Positions 28,001 to 35,559 are shown, counted from the stretch's first letter. The stretch is 64,000 bases of DNA from Acanthosoma haemorrhoidale (GCA_930367205.1 OV884009.1:38015841-38079840); one strand, 5' to 3'. Made by a program: numbers and translations. The notes: generated from the sequence alone by a model not told the origin.

Positions 28001-28967
28001 ATGGTTAGTTAGTGTTGAAAAATTATAAAAGTGTCAACAACATATGAAAACAAACAAATCATTAAGTTAGCAAAATCCTTTTTTCCTATTTTACGATATA
28101 ATGTAAGAATAATTTGACTTAACAAAACTATTGAGATGAAAGATAATATAGGTGTCACAAATTAAGTTCTATAAGCTGCTATCGTCTAACAAAAACAGTA
28201 TCATAACCATGACATAAGACAACAAGCAAAGTCTAATAGTATGATGGAAGTTCCTTATCAATTTTCTTCACATCTAAATAAAACTTCCCATTACGAGTGG
28301 AATTCGTAATGCACATATAAATACAAAATGATGATTATAATGATTTTAAACTAAAAAACATATAAAATATTAGCCTAGTAATTAATAGTGCCCACCGAAG
28401 TAAATAAACATAATTAGTTATTCAATCACATTCCTAGCTTAGCAGCAAGGTAATGTTTAATATTGAATGTTAATGTGGTGTTAACTCTGTAAAGGCAAAA
28501 TGAATAAAGCAATAGTTAAAAATAATAATAAATCAAAAAGTAACTTTTACAACATAGTTGCATTAGAATTTAAAAAACATTTCAAATACATTCAATTGAT
28601 AAAACTTAAATGTAAATTTATGAAAGAACCAGTATAAACAATTGTAATTACCAAAATATAAATCTTTCTGATGTATTGTCAAAACACTTAAATAATTTTT
28701 TTTTATTAAATTAATTGACAAATAAAATACTTACATTGGATTAGTTCTGTTCCAATGAACATAAAACGATTTCGTACAGTCACTCACTGTGGACAAAAGA
28801 ACTGTTTCAAAACATATCAGTAGCACTAATGTCAAGCAAGATGTAACTTTAGCACAGGGCAACTGAAGAACAGGCCTCAGGGCTTGAACAATAACTCGGC
28901 ACAACATGTCCGGCACATTAATAACATATTCCAATACCATTTTCGCATTTGAAATATTAAAAAACAT
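917..28967 (-). CDS. Ephrin: Ephrin, GPI-anchored type (six coding exons)
   Basis: Membrane-tethered ligand of Eph receptor tyrosine kinases, used in contact-dependent repulsion and axon guidance. Coding exons in transcript order: 28967-28735, 12248-12107, 10806-10638, 7348-7238, 3529-3365, 1050-917. All have AG acceptors and gtaagt donors, and phases match at every junction (954 nt, 317 aa). Residues 45-62 are a hydrophobic signal segment. Residues 66-210 are the receptor-binding domain: HWNRTNP, cysteines 106, 134, 147 and 197, and the family-typical FTPQPGGLEFQPGQDYYFIS. Residues 211-290 form a Ser/Thr/Pro-rich stalk, and residues 297-317 a hydrophobic tail with no cytoplasmic segment, as in GPI-anchored ephrins. 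An in-frame TGA directly precedes the first ATG; Met10 and Met21 (codon at 28907-28905) are alternative starts that give a more usual signal-peptide position. Family assignment is firm; the anchor type is inferred from the last exon. Confidence 0.93.
1444..1975 (+). mobile_element. Jockey-like non-LTR retrotransposon, 5'-truncated 3' end
   Basis: In one frame 1444-1575 reads IIKPIWTYGIELWETAKVSN and then FQSKVLRRIVNA, the conserved region C-terminal to the RT in Jockey-group elements (KPIWTYG.QLWG...FQSK.LR.IVNA). The frame then breaks repeatedly and passes into a 3' UTR (about 1780-1965). The UTR is shared, in opposite orientation, with the 180-bp insertion at 38929-39108. This is a dead 5'-truncated copy. 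Confidence 0.75.
1985..2290 (-). pseudogene. Possible transposase-derived C-terminal fragment
   Basis: The minus-strand reading contains QANTKDGFIFIAYLEQITN, then ITPEKWENCIGYSEKLLEED and an acidic end (SSDSDTSEVEEMDES). A Trp-containing motif followed by an acidic tail resembles the C-terminal region of some multi-copy insect transposase-like proteins. I cannot name the family, and no catalytic domain is visible. A host exon is a less likely alternative. Confidence 0.3.
2736..2746 (+). repeat. G11 homopolymer
   Basis: Run of 11 G in AT-rich intron sequence; one of seven G or C runs of nine or more in the window. Confidence 0.9.
3365..3529 (-). CDS. Ephrin: Ephrin coding exon 5 (Ser/Thr/Pro stalk)
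   Basis: 165 nt coding residues 220-273, low in complexity and rich in Ser, Thr and Pro (for example SSSYTPTIGTSGTVTRNPSP), as expected for the flexible stalk between the globular domain and the membrane anchor. Acceptor tttag at 3530, donor gtaagtg at 3364. Phase 1 at both ends, so skipping it would keep frame. Confidence 0.82.
3530..7237 (-). other. Ephrin intron 4
   Basis: Intron between ephrin exons 4 and 5. It carries an antisense-reading non-LTR remnant at about 4448-5330. The stretches 3530-4440 and 5340-7237 are AT-rich, with no recognisable coding potential or repeat family. Confidence 0.75.
4448..5330 (-). mobile_element. Jockey-like non-LTR retrotransposon remnant (EN + RT)
   Basis: Read on the minus strand, about 5300-5060 gives endonuclease-like text (TLNAQTIRGNDLEFKL, then PHIISVSETCL and RFIVPRYNIYRQDRIRVGG). 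About 4790-4600 gives RT text (TTPLLSNFGHLTDLITKAF, then KNAFNTAWHTGLLYKL, where an intact RT has KAFD.VWH.GLLYKL). The two domains are far too close together, so the middle is deleted, and the frames are interrupted. The former catalytic Asp in the KAFD block is Asn. Dead copy. Confidence 0.78.
7238..7348 (-). CDS. Ephrin: Ephrin coding exon 4
   Basis: 111 nt coding residues 183-218, which close the receptor-binding domain: DDLHRRIGGRCSSDNMKV with the fourth conserved cysteine (197), then VFKVCC. Acceptor after a polypyrimidine run at 7349, donor gtaagtg at 7237. The one-base overhang joins exon 5 to code Ser219. Confidence 0.93.
7349..10637 (-). other. Ephrin intron 3
   Basis: No host coding sequence recognised. 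Most of 7349-10440 is unique-looking. The part from 8250 to 9230 is noticeably less AT-rich than its surroundings but matches no family I recognise. A palindromic hairpin lies at 10469-10505, a (TA)n run near 9870, and ten C in a row at 10084-10093. Confidence 0.65.
10469..10505. repeat. Perfect 18-bp palindrome, core of a MITE-like foldback
   Basis: 18-nt arms (GCTTAGGTTGATGAAAAA and its exact complement) are separated by one base. The symmetry continues imperfectly outward: the left flank has a complement of AACAAACTTCCA, and the right flank reads AACAAACTCTTCCA at the equivalent distance. This is consistent with a decayed foldback or MITE roughly 100-200 bp long. It is not next to a gene end, so a transcription-terminator role is unlikely. 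Confidence 0.6.
10638..10806 (-). CDS. Ephrin: Ephrin coding exon 3 (receptor-binding core)
   Basis: 169 nt coding residues 126-181. It holds cysteines 134 and 147 and the most diagnostic stretch of the family, FTPQPGGLEFQPGQDYYFI, which corresponds to the F..FTP...G.EF.PG..YY motif of all ephrins. Acceptor acttttag at 10807, donor gtaagtg at 10637. It leaves a one-base overhang that joins exon 4 to make Ser182. Confidence 0.95.
10807..12106 (-). other. Ephrin intron 2
   Basis: 1300 bp between exons 2 and 3 with canonical boundaries. Nothing recognised inside except poly-A and poly-T tracts. Confidence 0.75.
12107..12248 (-). CDS. Ephrin: Ephrin coding exon 2
   Basis: 142 nt, completing split codon 78 and then coding residues 79-125 (FRIDNTDHIID... 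to ...AEKYIIYN). It contains the first conserved ephrin cysteine in NIICPTY. Acceptor ttttttcag at 12249 and donor gtaagtg at 12106. The exon ends in phase 0. Confidence 0.93.
14530..15170 (+). mobile_element. CR1-like non-LTR retrotransposon RT C-terminal remnant
   Basis: With frame changes, the plus strand reads TIEQNFTWNQHISQISC, a leucine-rich block ending before SPHVNSLYPPSFSRTL, and later LWNSLPPNN. These correspond to the region C-terminal to the YADD box in CR1-like elements (L.WN.HI..I ... LL..SL..PH.DY ... WN.LP). Several stops and frameshifts are present. Related fragments occur at 54340-54600, about 62.8-63.96 kb and 50950-51330. Confidence 0.7.
16320..16560 (-). pseudogene. Possible mariner/Tc1-superfamily transposase scrap
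   Basis: The minus strand reads LVCIFWNYGGVILHHKFVPD, which resembles the transposase block leading up to the second catalytic Asp (the pattern V..FW...G.I...FVP). No flanking catalytic motif is legible, stops are frequent and no TIR was found. Weak call by pattern only. Confidence 0.25.
17649..18746 (+). CDS. Non-LTR retrotransposon ORF1 protein (PHD-like finger, coiled coil)
   Basis: 365 aa. A PHD-like zinc finger at residues 20-63 has Cys20, Cys23, Cys34, Cys37, His42, Cys45 and a terminal CysCys pair (62-63). A coiled-coil-like segment around residues 130-160 (LYNENIALKSDITELKKRI) suggests oligomerisation. A Lys/Thr/Asn-rich linker follows, then a C-terminal domain (VWLYVYRVKRHVTEEKIANF ... 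FWPKGVGVKRYDF) of the kind seen in ORF1 proteins of insect retroposons. The expected role is RNA binding and RNP formation. The ATG at 17649 is chosen for its good context (AAAATGG); an in-frame GTG at 17637 is not a plausible eukaryotic start. The stop codon overlaps the ORF2 start. Confidence 0.85.
   Translation: MADGDKVDNEQPINKTAKPCKYCKNIPVRAFLSCKNCDTCFHPGCVKQEPDVEVLNDREVNCCVGKVSLDTHSGLREKENSFPEMIDMLDFDKLNVSDLLKIFVKEQMFIRGHLTKMSTDSNNNARINELYNENIALKSDITELKKRIVQLEMQMNTNKPNKKETVNLQKDSDARINHYESASGPNTTERPLSQNLEIDPNKDLKSDSNNSSEKDTGNTTKTKGTKITKTKNKPLSSEHQKTNENKTSQNVEKIKEKATQKKIGTDIEENEFTGVDKQVWLYVYRVKRHVTEEKIANFIKKKENFKDVSVNVTELPTNENQNKCFRVSAPFERKEEMYEPSFWPKGVGVKRYDFKRKEKYNDDFL
18743..21532 (+). 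CDS. Non-LTR retrotransposon ORF2: endonuclease-reverse transcriptase
   Basis: 929 aa carrying out target-primed reverse transcription. The N-terminal APE-type endonuclease (about residues 12-220) shows Asn17 in FQNIRG, Glu44 in LCEHF, Tyr119-Arg120, Asp152/Asn154 in ADFNID (GDFN in most relatives) and Asp217-His218 in LTDHCG. The RT domain (about 480-740) has NNYRPISIIPVLSKPIES, QFGFRKNQCTTNAL, DLSKAFDCVNHDLL, GVPQGSILGPLL at about 635, and catalytic YADD at 665-668, then FLGLYVDSKLNWKTHV. No RNase H or zinc knuckle was recognised in the C-terminal part. Every catalytic position is intact. Confidence 0.93.
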   Translation: MINNNNKNGSISIYFQNIRGLFNKLDEFEQFIQDKNLDVICLCEHFLKLENVELSFLNNFAIANYFCRTKNLCGGTIIYVKQSLQTKQLTFIDELSDELNFEVTAIEVVDLQLYILCGYRSPNGDIKSFFSIFERILQTLNSKQKSCLIFADFNIDQLCDSNLKTEFNTLTLSFGFKLLVKAPTRVTTTSRTCIDNCLSNISSKTSSITVINNYLTDHCGIVNKTTLLGTLSSNQTIVHKYRLITQTGIANCKYLLDNHTWLELENFTDVDQMFDYFLTVLLGAVDEFIKTKTKTIHVKNLNKKWFNRELFNARVEIINLHKRLEFLSHEEHEYLGKIKSDYKKNINEQKRNFVTKTVLESDKNPKSLWRIIDFERSPNLRNSNPENMDPDKCNEFFINIPNELLNRIPTNSRDSKLFLPPNTSSSLFLFPSNAEEICKYVEKLSNSSATDIFGLSNNIIRQISQQIAKPLSLIVNKCFESGHFPAKLKYSLITPIHKSGDKTDFNNYRPISIIPVLSKPIESAINVRIVSFFEQNQILSKNQFGFRKNQCTTNALTSFVKEIYRAFERKEIFSAYFCDLSKAFDCVNHDLLSEKIYRYGIRGNAHDLIKNYCTNRWQCVNFSGNRSSFLEVLHGVPQGSILGPLLFITYVNDLSSFIHENLIQYADDTTIYKSSCNVGSPKEFNENIIHNVTKWFNCNFLYLNMDKTVNINFSLKNINDNLNNTLVSTKFLGLYVDSKLNWKTHVGYLTSILAKSVYLIKKMSKHVDVDIMRLAYMGLFQGTMSYGLLLWGNSTDAKKIFILQKMALRTILGVPKTESCRPIFKRLNVLTLTGLFIHQCLLYIKENENMYSCQYNLHEYSTRNNCDIIVPTFRLTATHNSYIYLGISLFNKLPLDVKNLSFEQFKMRTKKLLIELCPYSVQEYFMFYK
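21541..22340 (-). pseudogene. mariner transposase pseudogene (C-terminus missing)
   Basis: The DDD/D transposase is readable over about 265 codons. Three in-frame stops break it: TGA after QKWFS in the N-terminal DNA-binding part, TAA after YNNVEC, and TAG in the WD.RGAVFYELLP block. It lacks everything after the second catalytic Asp block. Inactive. Confidence 0.88.
21541..22514 (-). mobile_element. mariner transposon, interrupted by the non-LTR element
   Basis: The right TIR on the minus strand starts TCAGGTTGGCGAAAAAGTCC at 22512, next to TA at 22513-22514. The transposase reads downward: ENQNEHYRHLMLFKKGKKAV, the HTH region, DSPRSGRPTE, TGDEKW with the first catalytic Asp, and HHDNSRPH with the second. 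The sequence stops at RQKLLDNNF exactly where the non-LTR element begins. The rest of the catalytic domain, the third Asp and the other TIR were not found on the far side, near 17.4 kb. Confidence 0.88.
22515..28734. other. Ephrin intron 1, distal part, no recognised feature
   Basis: Scanned for exons and transposase, RT and LTR motifs without a supportable hit. Short open frames around 24850-25200 show no known domain. A G15 run (26230-26244), a GT-rich run leading into G9 (26955-26977) and poly-T/poly-A runs occur. Confidence 0.5.
26230..26244 (+). repeat. G15 homopolymer
   Basis: Longest G run in the window, in ephrin intron 1. Possible sequencing or assembly weak point. Confidence 0.9.
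28735..28967 (-). CDS. Ephrin: Ephrin coding exon 1 (signal region)
   Basis: Residues 1-77 plus two bases of codon 78. The hydrophobic core is CLTLVLLICFETVLL, followed by the first strand of the ephrin fold (SFYVHWNRTNP, with an N-glycosylation site at NRT). The exon ends at donor gtaagt (28734-28729). The stop TGA at 28970-28968 lies in frame immediately upstream of the ATG. Starting at Met1 or Met10 gives an unusually long region before the hydrophobic core; Met21 is the more likely functional start if this is a classical signal peptide. Confidence 0.88.
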
Positions 28968-29300
28968 TCAGAATTAATAGTCCAAATGTATACAGAAGCA
29001 GCGTGAAGCCATTTTCAAGCTTCATCTGTGAACCTTCTCGGATCGTAATAACAAGTTAGCGATTACGGAATCCTCAACATAAGTTTTTCTAAGAGCAATC
29101 CATATGAGTTGATTGTTGTTAACACTAGAAAAATAACAAAATTTAACGAAAACTTATCTAACAAAACTCATAGAATGTAAATTGGTATGTACAATGACTA
29201 CGAGTACATTCCGTTCAAACCACTATGGCAGCAGACTATAGATTTTACAGTGTAGCCAGATAAAAATTTTTATAAACAATTATAATTTACTTTATTTCTT
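28968..29300 (-). promoter_or_regulatory. Ephrin 5' UTR / promoter-proximal region
   Basis: Sequence directly upstream of the first ephrin ATG, with an in-frame TGA adjacent to the ATG. No clear TATA box or initiator could be assigned, so the transcription start is undetermined. An upstream non-coding exon is possible. Confidence 0.4.
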
Positions 29301-31540
29301 CTACTTAATAATCGAATAAGAAATCTGTTAAATTAATTTAAATCCTTTAATCATCATGCTCGGTAATAATAAATGTAATAAATATCTACCAAAGCAGATA
29401 GGAAAAAAAATTGTATCCCCCACCCCATGTATTAAAACAGAAATCACCACTATTGAATTAAAAGCAATTCGAAATGATTGCTAAGCTTGAAGGGAGAGGC
29501 TTTACTGTTAAAGGAGTATCGGGAAATCGTATTTTGTCTGTATGTTTGTATATATGTACTGTGATAATGGTAGTACAAAGTAAATAGCATCATATTGGTC
29601 GTAAAAAAGATACAATCTATAATGTGTTCATAACCATATAATAAATGAATATTTTAGATTTTTTCAATATTTTTTTGTTAAAAGCTATTTACATTGAACA
29701 AGTTAGTTAAAAAAATGAAATCAAGTACTTTTTGTTCAAAATAAACGGTGTTTTTTTTCACGATAGTTTGATTAATAATTAAACCTCAAGTGTGCCTATC
29801 CCTATGCCTTGCTTAACTGTAATGTGGGACTGGCTGTTACATTTTATTCAAATCACTTTTAAGTACTACGCCATTCTATTTTTATTATATTCTTACAAAT
29901 ATTTAAAGACATACAATTTTTGATAATGATTAACATAACTAAATTTTTGGCAGTTCAAAAAAAATCGTGCATTACATGTGACTGAACTATTATCTTAGTG
30001 GTCACTTCTCTGTGTTCTTCTTTTACCTATTTTCCTGCTGTGTAGTAACTGTATGTCATCTGTCACGTACGGAAGAATGCCAACTTTGTACAAGTAAATA
30101 GTTAACAACAATAAGTAACAATTTATTTGCAATAGATAAGGAAGATTGCTCTCATTAAGAGTTTTCTTTTGTCATAAAAATGTTAAGTTGTTATATCAGA
30201 TTTCTATCTCAATAAATAATCAAAAAATATACAGATATCTAATAGAGGGAGGCCAAGAAACTAGTGTACTACGTCTTTATTTATAGATGATCTTCGCTAG
30301 TTGAACATAATGTGACGGAAATTCCAAGTTAATTCTTCTTTTGTAATCTTTTTTTATTATATTATTATTGTTTATTGTCGTTCCTAATTGTCTAAGTTCA
30401 TCTCTCCCATCCTCTTAAATTTCGCTTTTGGAAATTTCATTTTAGGATAGTTAGTTTGTAAAATTAGGATAAGTTAGGCATATTAGATTAGTTTTTCTTA
30501 TATTTAAGTTTAGTGTTAGTAAATTTTGTTTAGGGTAATATTAATTTCAAGTAGGGAAACTGTAGTTTTAATGAAAAGGTGAGAGACAGGATAGATAATA
30601 GAGAGATAGGTAAAGAACTTTAGAGAACTGTCACTTACCCCTTAACTCTCTCTAAATATCATTAATATTATAAATATTAATTATTTTTATTTTTCTTACG
30701 ACATTAGCCAAATTAATTTTATTTTATGAACAATTACAGGGTTAATAGGATAATATTGTTAGTATTAATGTTGATATTAAAATGTTAGAAAGAAAACAAT
30801 TTGTAAGATTATTTTTATTGTTAGTAACAGTCATTTTTTTCCATTGAAAGAAAAATTGTCAAGTATTAAATTTTTTTTTTTGTAAATCCCTTTATTTACA
30901 GATCTATTTTTTTATTTTAGCCCTTTGTATAGACTCACATCTATTTATTGAGGAATAAATTGCTTGGATGCAAAAGAATAGAATGAATAATAGTATAATA
31001 GATTTAAAACAGTCAAACTTAGAAATCCAAATATCGACAGGTTCATCATTGAAATCTTGAAATGAGCTTATCGAAGTTGATTTAGAGCAGCGGGGACACT
31101 CTTCACTCCCAAGGGACAGATTTTGGGTACCCCTACCCGTGAGTACATTTTTTATTTTTAATCATAAATATTCAGTTCATATTTTTTTTCATTACTCACT
31201 GTTTTTTTTTTCAGCTTGTGAACTCTTTTTTGACCATATTTTAATTTTAATGGTTGACCAGTAGGATTCTGTCAAAAAAAATTTTTTTTGTTTTGGTTTA
31301 GTTCTGTACTGGGTTGTTGGTTTCACAATTTTTTTGTTTTTGCAATCTTTTTTCAGTTCAATTAATAATTGACAGGGTTCAAATAGCGTAGCACATTATT
31401 TCAAATAGGCTCCTAAGTGAGAGTTTTCGTCCTTGTTTTTTTCATGATCATTTATTATTTTTTTTTTTTTTTTTCTCAAACTACGTCCCAATTGTTTAAG
31501 ACCCCTACCCGTCTTCACTGAACTCTCAGTGCAATACTTT
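29300..31540. other. Intergenic, no recognised feature
   Basis: AT-rich sequence between the ephrin 5' end and the Jockey-like element. Long T runs occur at about 31190-31210 and 31460-31475. CCCTACCCGT occurs twice, near 31131-31140 and 31503-31512. No coding region is supported. Confidence 0.5.
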
Positions 31541-32723
31541 TGCTAAGTGAAAATTCTCCACAACAATTGCATACGGTTCCTTTGAAATGCATACACTTCC
31601 TGGAAGTGGATCGGCAGGTAGCTTTCCTAGCCGATGCACCTGACACTGCCATCCCTAAGTATAGCCCAAAGCCACCTACATTACTAAAACCCCAGACCAT
31701 ATTCCTCGACTTTTTGCACTACGCAACAATTGGAAGAATAAGTGGTACAGAACAAGGAATCGCCAAGCCAAGAAAATAGCCAAGAAACTTTCACAAGGCA
31801 AATTCGGGGCTTGATAAGGAATTGGAAGACGGCGACGTGGCATGAGCGGCTTCGTGGCTTACACGGCAATCACTGAAAGTTTTGGAAGCTCCTTAAGACC
31901 ACTACCAAGAAGAACTCACCGTCCGTCTTCATAACAGCGATACCCTTTACACAGCGGAAGAGCAGGCAAAAATACTGCCCGACCACTACACCGCATACAA
32001 CGACGATAGGACAGGTAACTACTACGAACCTCAGTTGCTGGAGACAAGACAAAACTACATGTTTGTCTCCCCGAAGCAGCTTAAGGTGATTCTTCGCCGG
32101 TGTCAGGGAAATCGAGCACCAGGGCGTGAATGGGTGAAAATTTTATTGCTAAAGTAGCTGCCGAGGAGAGGGATTGACCAACTCGTTAAACTGTCAATTC
32201 ATCATGTTGCGTTACTTCCTAACAGCGTGGGAACAAGCCATCTTGTTCCCACTGCGGAAGCCGACAAAGAGAGGCGACCACCCAGCCCATTATCGCCCGA
32301 TCAGTCTCCTCCCTTACATGGGGAAGATTCTTGAAAAGATTATACTGAACTACCTGAAGCAGTTCTGTTTGGAAAATTCTATCATTCCGTACGACCAAGC
32401 AAGCTTTAAGGCTCATCTGAGTACAGAACATCCACTTGTGAAGGTACAGACAGAAGCCTCCTTTAGTATCAACAGGAACATAGCAACTGCTATGATCTCG
32501 TTGGACTGCACGCAGGCTTTGGACTTAATGTCCCACAAGATGATTTGCCGACAGCTTTGCGACTGGGAGTGCCCAGAGCAGTTATATACCATGTTGGTTC
32601 ATCATCCGTTCATGAAGGACAGAACGGTGAAGGTATGAGTGGGTGATTGCCTCTCGAACCCATTCCCTATAACTTGTGGAGTTTCTCAAGGAGCGGTTTG
32701 TTTCCAGTGTTTTTTAGTATGTA
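31540..32723 (+). pseudogene. Jockey-like EN-RT pseudogene, 5' part
   Basis: Region between the endonuclease and the RT, plus RT blocks up to the catalytic GVSQG motif. The longest uninterrupted stretch is 32174-32638 (TAWEQAILFPLRKPTKRGDH, YRPISLLPYMGKILEKIILN, then SLDCTQALDLMSHKM where intact RTs have a LD...AFD.VWH block, so the first catalytic Asp is lost). Upstream blocks are scattered over other frames. Confidence 0.8.
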
Positions 32724-32900
32724 AGCTAAGCTCCGGGCAGCATCAGTATTCAACCTTAATCCCCGAATGTCGGGATGTAAACATCCCGAATGTAAATATA
32801 CAGGGTTATATACTTGAAATAAACAGTCTAGTTCTAACTTTCATGCGTGTTGTTTCTCTGTACCTTTTTTTTTTAATTCGAAAGACGATAAACATTAACT
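32724..32900 (+). repeat. 5' LTR of the gypsy-type element
   Basis: 177 bp, AGCTAAGCTCCGGGCAGC ... AACATTAACT, sharing over 95% of positions with 36276-36461. It contains AATAAA (in GAAATAAACAG) and a long T run that is shorter than in the 3' copy. Confidence 0.9.
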
Positions 32901-32917
32901 GGTGCCGAAACCCGGGA
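32900..32917 (+). other. Primer-binding site
   Basis: TGGTGCCGAAACCCGGGA starts at the last T of the 5' LTR and follows TTAAC, as expected for tRNA-primed LTR elements, where TGG pairs with the tRNA CCA end. The tRNA species is not assigned. Confidence 0.75.
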
Positions 32918-33121
32918 TTCATCGAATGGGAAGAAAACTAAGCGACGGCAGTTCGATTTGTTTTTTCTTCTCCTTTTTGCCGTATTCAATCAAAGAGTGG
33001 GTAGGGAAGAAAGAATGTGGTGGAAGGAGGCGTGCTATGACCACCTGTTCTGAATATAGTGGATGGCGCGGAACATGTAGCAACGAGAAGGGCGGGCGTT
33101 TTGCCAGAAGCTCATGCTACT

Positions 33122-33784
33122 GCTGTTGCGTTGATGAGAGTGAAAGCAATGAACACTCAAGATCTGAGAAAGACAATTTGAAAGCTGGAATGGTTCACTG
33201 GCGAATTAGGAGAAATCAACCACTTTCTGAAGGGAGGAGATCGCCTCACTGCGTTAATCCTAGAAAAAGCAGAGGAAAATCTTCTGGACCCCAGGGATGC
33301 AGAGTCACTAAGAGCGGCCCTGATATGTTGGGCCAGGAGAAGTATTCTCAACCAGATCCAAGCGGATGAGGAAACGTCGTGGGAAACGGTGAAGATGCGG
33401 CTAAAAAAAGCATATGGAGTAAGACGATGGACCCCAGAAGAAGATATTTTTCAGATGTTCCAGGAGACAAAATCATCAAGGCAAAGTAGCGGCCAATTCT
33501 TGCGGCCAGGTCTTGTAACACGTTATAATCAAATGACGGAGAAAATGAGAGAGACGATGAGCATCGAAGAGGTAGAGGGCAGAATGGGATTTCTGTCTAC
33601 TATAGTGAAGGTACAGTTGGAGAAGGAAACAGGAAGAAAAAAGGTATTCCCTAATGAGCGCTCATTCCTCGAATGTGCCCAAGTCATGATTGACACCAGC
33701 GCCAGGGAGGAGGAATCGAGGACACAGGAGGATGAGGGAGAAGGGAGCCGGATAGTGTACAGGAGAACCAGGGTCCCTAAATAA
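33122..33784 (+). pseudogene. gag (capsid part) of the gypsy-type element
   Basis: One frame is readable from about 33122: ALMRVKAMNTQDLRKTI, in-frame TGA at 33176-33178, KLEWFTGELGEINHFL, AESLRAALICWARRSILNQ, SWETVKMRLKKAYGVRR, then to the stop at 33784. The order helix, W..VK..L...YG is typical of gypsy Gag. No ATG in good context was fixed for the N-terminus. Disabled by the TGA. Confidence 0.7.
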
Positions 33785-33829
33785 AATTGGAAAAAAATTG
33801 AAACATCAACGACCGGTAGGGACAGGAGA

Positions 33830-34141
33830 GTGACAGGCGAAAGGAGGTTCAGGGCGGCGAGACCCAGGTACGGACCCCGCAGAGAAGAGAGAAAATGCCA
33901 TGAGTGCGGGAAGACGGGTCATTTAGTGGCACAATTCCCCCGCACAAAATGTTTCGAGTGCAGTGAGGAAGGGCATATCGCGAGGTATTGCCCTTACGTG
34001 TATCGGAGGAGAGATCTTCATAAGGCAGAACCGATGGAAGTAAATCGCAAACGACGTGGGAAAGAAGAAAGATATCAACAAGAGGGGATGGACCATCAGC
34101 TGAGGAATCGTAGGGGGCGTCAGGAACGTCAGAAACGGTAG
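33830..34141 (+). pseudogene. gag nucleocapsid segment, two CCHC knuckles (one broken)
   Basis: Two zinc knuckles in tandem: CHECGKTGHLVAQF, in which the fourth ligand is Phe (TTC) instead of Cys, and CFECSEEGHIARYC, which is intact. Basic flanks (RRFRAARPRYGPRREERK) fit RNA binding. A stop and a shift separate it from the upstream gag. Confidence 0.82.
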
Positions 34142-34272
34142 GAGAAGAGCCGGATCGCGAGTGGAGCCGAGAGCACGAGCGACAGAAGAATACTTCGAGA
34201 AGGTGGGAGCGGCGTGTGGCAGCCTGAGGAGGGTGGCAGCAGAGTGGCGACCGCATTCTTAAGTGTAATACA

Positions 34273-34557
34273 GTGAGAGGGATACTGTGCGAGTTGCTAA
34301 TAGTCAGAGTCGAGGGGGGAAAGAGGTGCTTGGTGGATACAGGTAGCACCAATACCATAATGTCACGCGGTGCGTTGGAGCGGCTGTATGGCAGAGAGAG
34401 GGCACTCCAGATCAAGGTATGTAAGTGCAAGTTAATTACCCTGGGCGGGCCCTGTGAAGTGGGGGGAGAGGTGGTCGTGAATTTAGAGAAATGGGCGAAA
34501 AAAAGGGCGATATTAACGTACATATTGTGGAGTACATGCCGCGCGAGTATGAAATAA
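34273..34557 (+). pseudogene. Retroviral-type aspartic protease segment
   Basis: LLIVRVEGGKRCLVDTGSTN shows the catalytic D-T-G, with the following TIMSRGALERL typical of the flap side. The downstream VGCDLLGR-like text (about 34559-34586) is in another frame, so the region is frameshifted. Confidence 0.8.
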
Positions 34558-34630
34558 TAGTGGGGTGTGACTTATTGGGACGGGTAGGTGCGCTTGTAGA
34601 GAACAAGGGAAAGGAGTGGCGGATCAAGTT

Positions 34631-34643
34631 GGGGGGGGGGGGG
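34631..34643 (+). repeat. G13 homopolymer in the gypsy pol region
   Basis: Lies between the protease and RT segments of the LTR element. Its length may have been altered by slippage and may contribute to the frame break between these domains. Confidence 0.88.
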
Positions 34644-34755
34644 TAACTTATCAATGTCAGGGGACCGTAAGAGGTGGGAGAGCGTGGAGAGGGGCAGTCA
34701 AGAAAGTGGTGGACTGGAGGGAAAGCTTACGGAGGGAGTTCGGAGATATTTTTAA

Positions 34756-35520
34756 GTGGAGGGTGATATGCTTGGGTCAACGGGGAAGACAGTACATGAA
34801 ATTCCATTAAAATCGGACCGAATAACGTACGTGAAGGAGAGACGATATCCGCAGCCACTCCGCCAACATATCCGGAATGAAATCGACAGCTTAAGACGAC
34901 AGGGTATAATTGTGGATAGCACATCACCGTATAATAGTCCTCTGTGGGCAGTACAAAAGAAGAGTAAATCGGGAGAGAAGGAGGAGAGATTTTAGAAAAT
35001 TGAATGAGAACACAACGGATGAGAAGTATCCGATTCCCCGTTTTGAGGACATCCTCGACAGGCTGAATGGAGCCACAATCTTCATCATCTTGGATTTGAA
35101 AGCAGGGTACCATAACATCTAAATGAGCGCTACCGATCAACACAAAACAGCGTTTACTTTCGAGAGGGGGCACTATGAGTTCACTCGGATGCTATATGGT
35201 TTGAAGAACGCTCCGATTACTTTCCAGCGATTGATGGACGAAATCCTGAAGGGGATTGACGAGGCGTTATGCCAGATTTATATGGTCGACCTGTTTATCT
35301 TCAGCCGAACAGAATCTGAACACATTGAACATCTCCAGAGGGTATTATGACGATTGCCTGAATTTGGGTTAAAATTGGCGACGGAAAAATCATCGCTGGG
35401 AGAGGATTGGATCAAAATTTTAGGGCATATCACCTTGAGGGAGGGAGTCCAGCCGTATTCTGCGAAAGTCGACGCAATTCGGAAGATGGCGGTGCCGAAA
35501 GACGTCAAGGGCATTCGGTA
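34756..35520 (+). pseudogene. gypsy reverse transcriptase segment
   Basis: Blocks in order: HIRNEIDSLRRQGIIVDSTS plus PYNSPLWAVQKK, a frameshift near 34980, KLNENTTDEKYPIPRFEDIL, LDLKAGYH (first catalytic Asp intact), TAA at about 35120, HYEFTRMLYGLKNAPITFQR, then YMVDLFIFS, where functional RTs have Y-x-D-D. The first Asp of the box is Val, so the active site is lost. The thumb/connection follows in other frames to about 35520. Confidence 0.88.
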
Positions 35521-35559
35521 ACCTGCTGCGGAAGGGGGCGCGGGTAGTGATCACACCTA

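Larger units (their letters stand above)
12249..28734 (-). other. Ephrin intron 1 (16.5 kb)
   Basis: The long first intron separates the signal-peptide exon from the receptor-binding domain. It holds a CR1-like RT remnant (about 14530-15170), a weak transposase-like remnant (about 16320-16560), an uninterrupted two-ORF non-LTR element (about 17.6-21.5 kb) and a mariner fragment (21541-22512). The stretches 12249-14500, 15200-16300, 16560-17450 and 22515-28734 showed no supportable genes. G-runs lie at 26230-26244 (15 G) and 26969-26977 (9 G). Confidence 0.75.

Noticed and set aside
33849..34523. 224-codon minus-strand open frame
   Set aside because: It lies antisense to the zinc-knuckle and protease segments of the gypsy element; its Ser/Pro/Leu-rich composition is the shadow of Arg/Glu/Gly-rich coding sequence.
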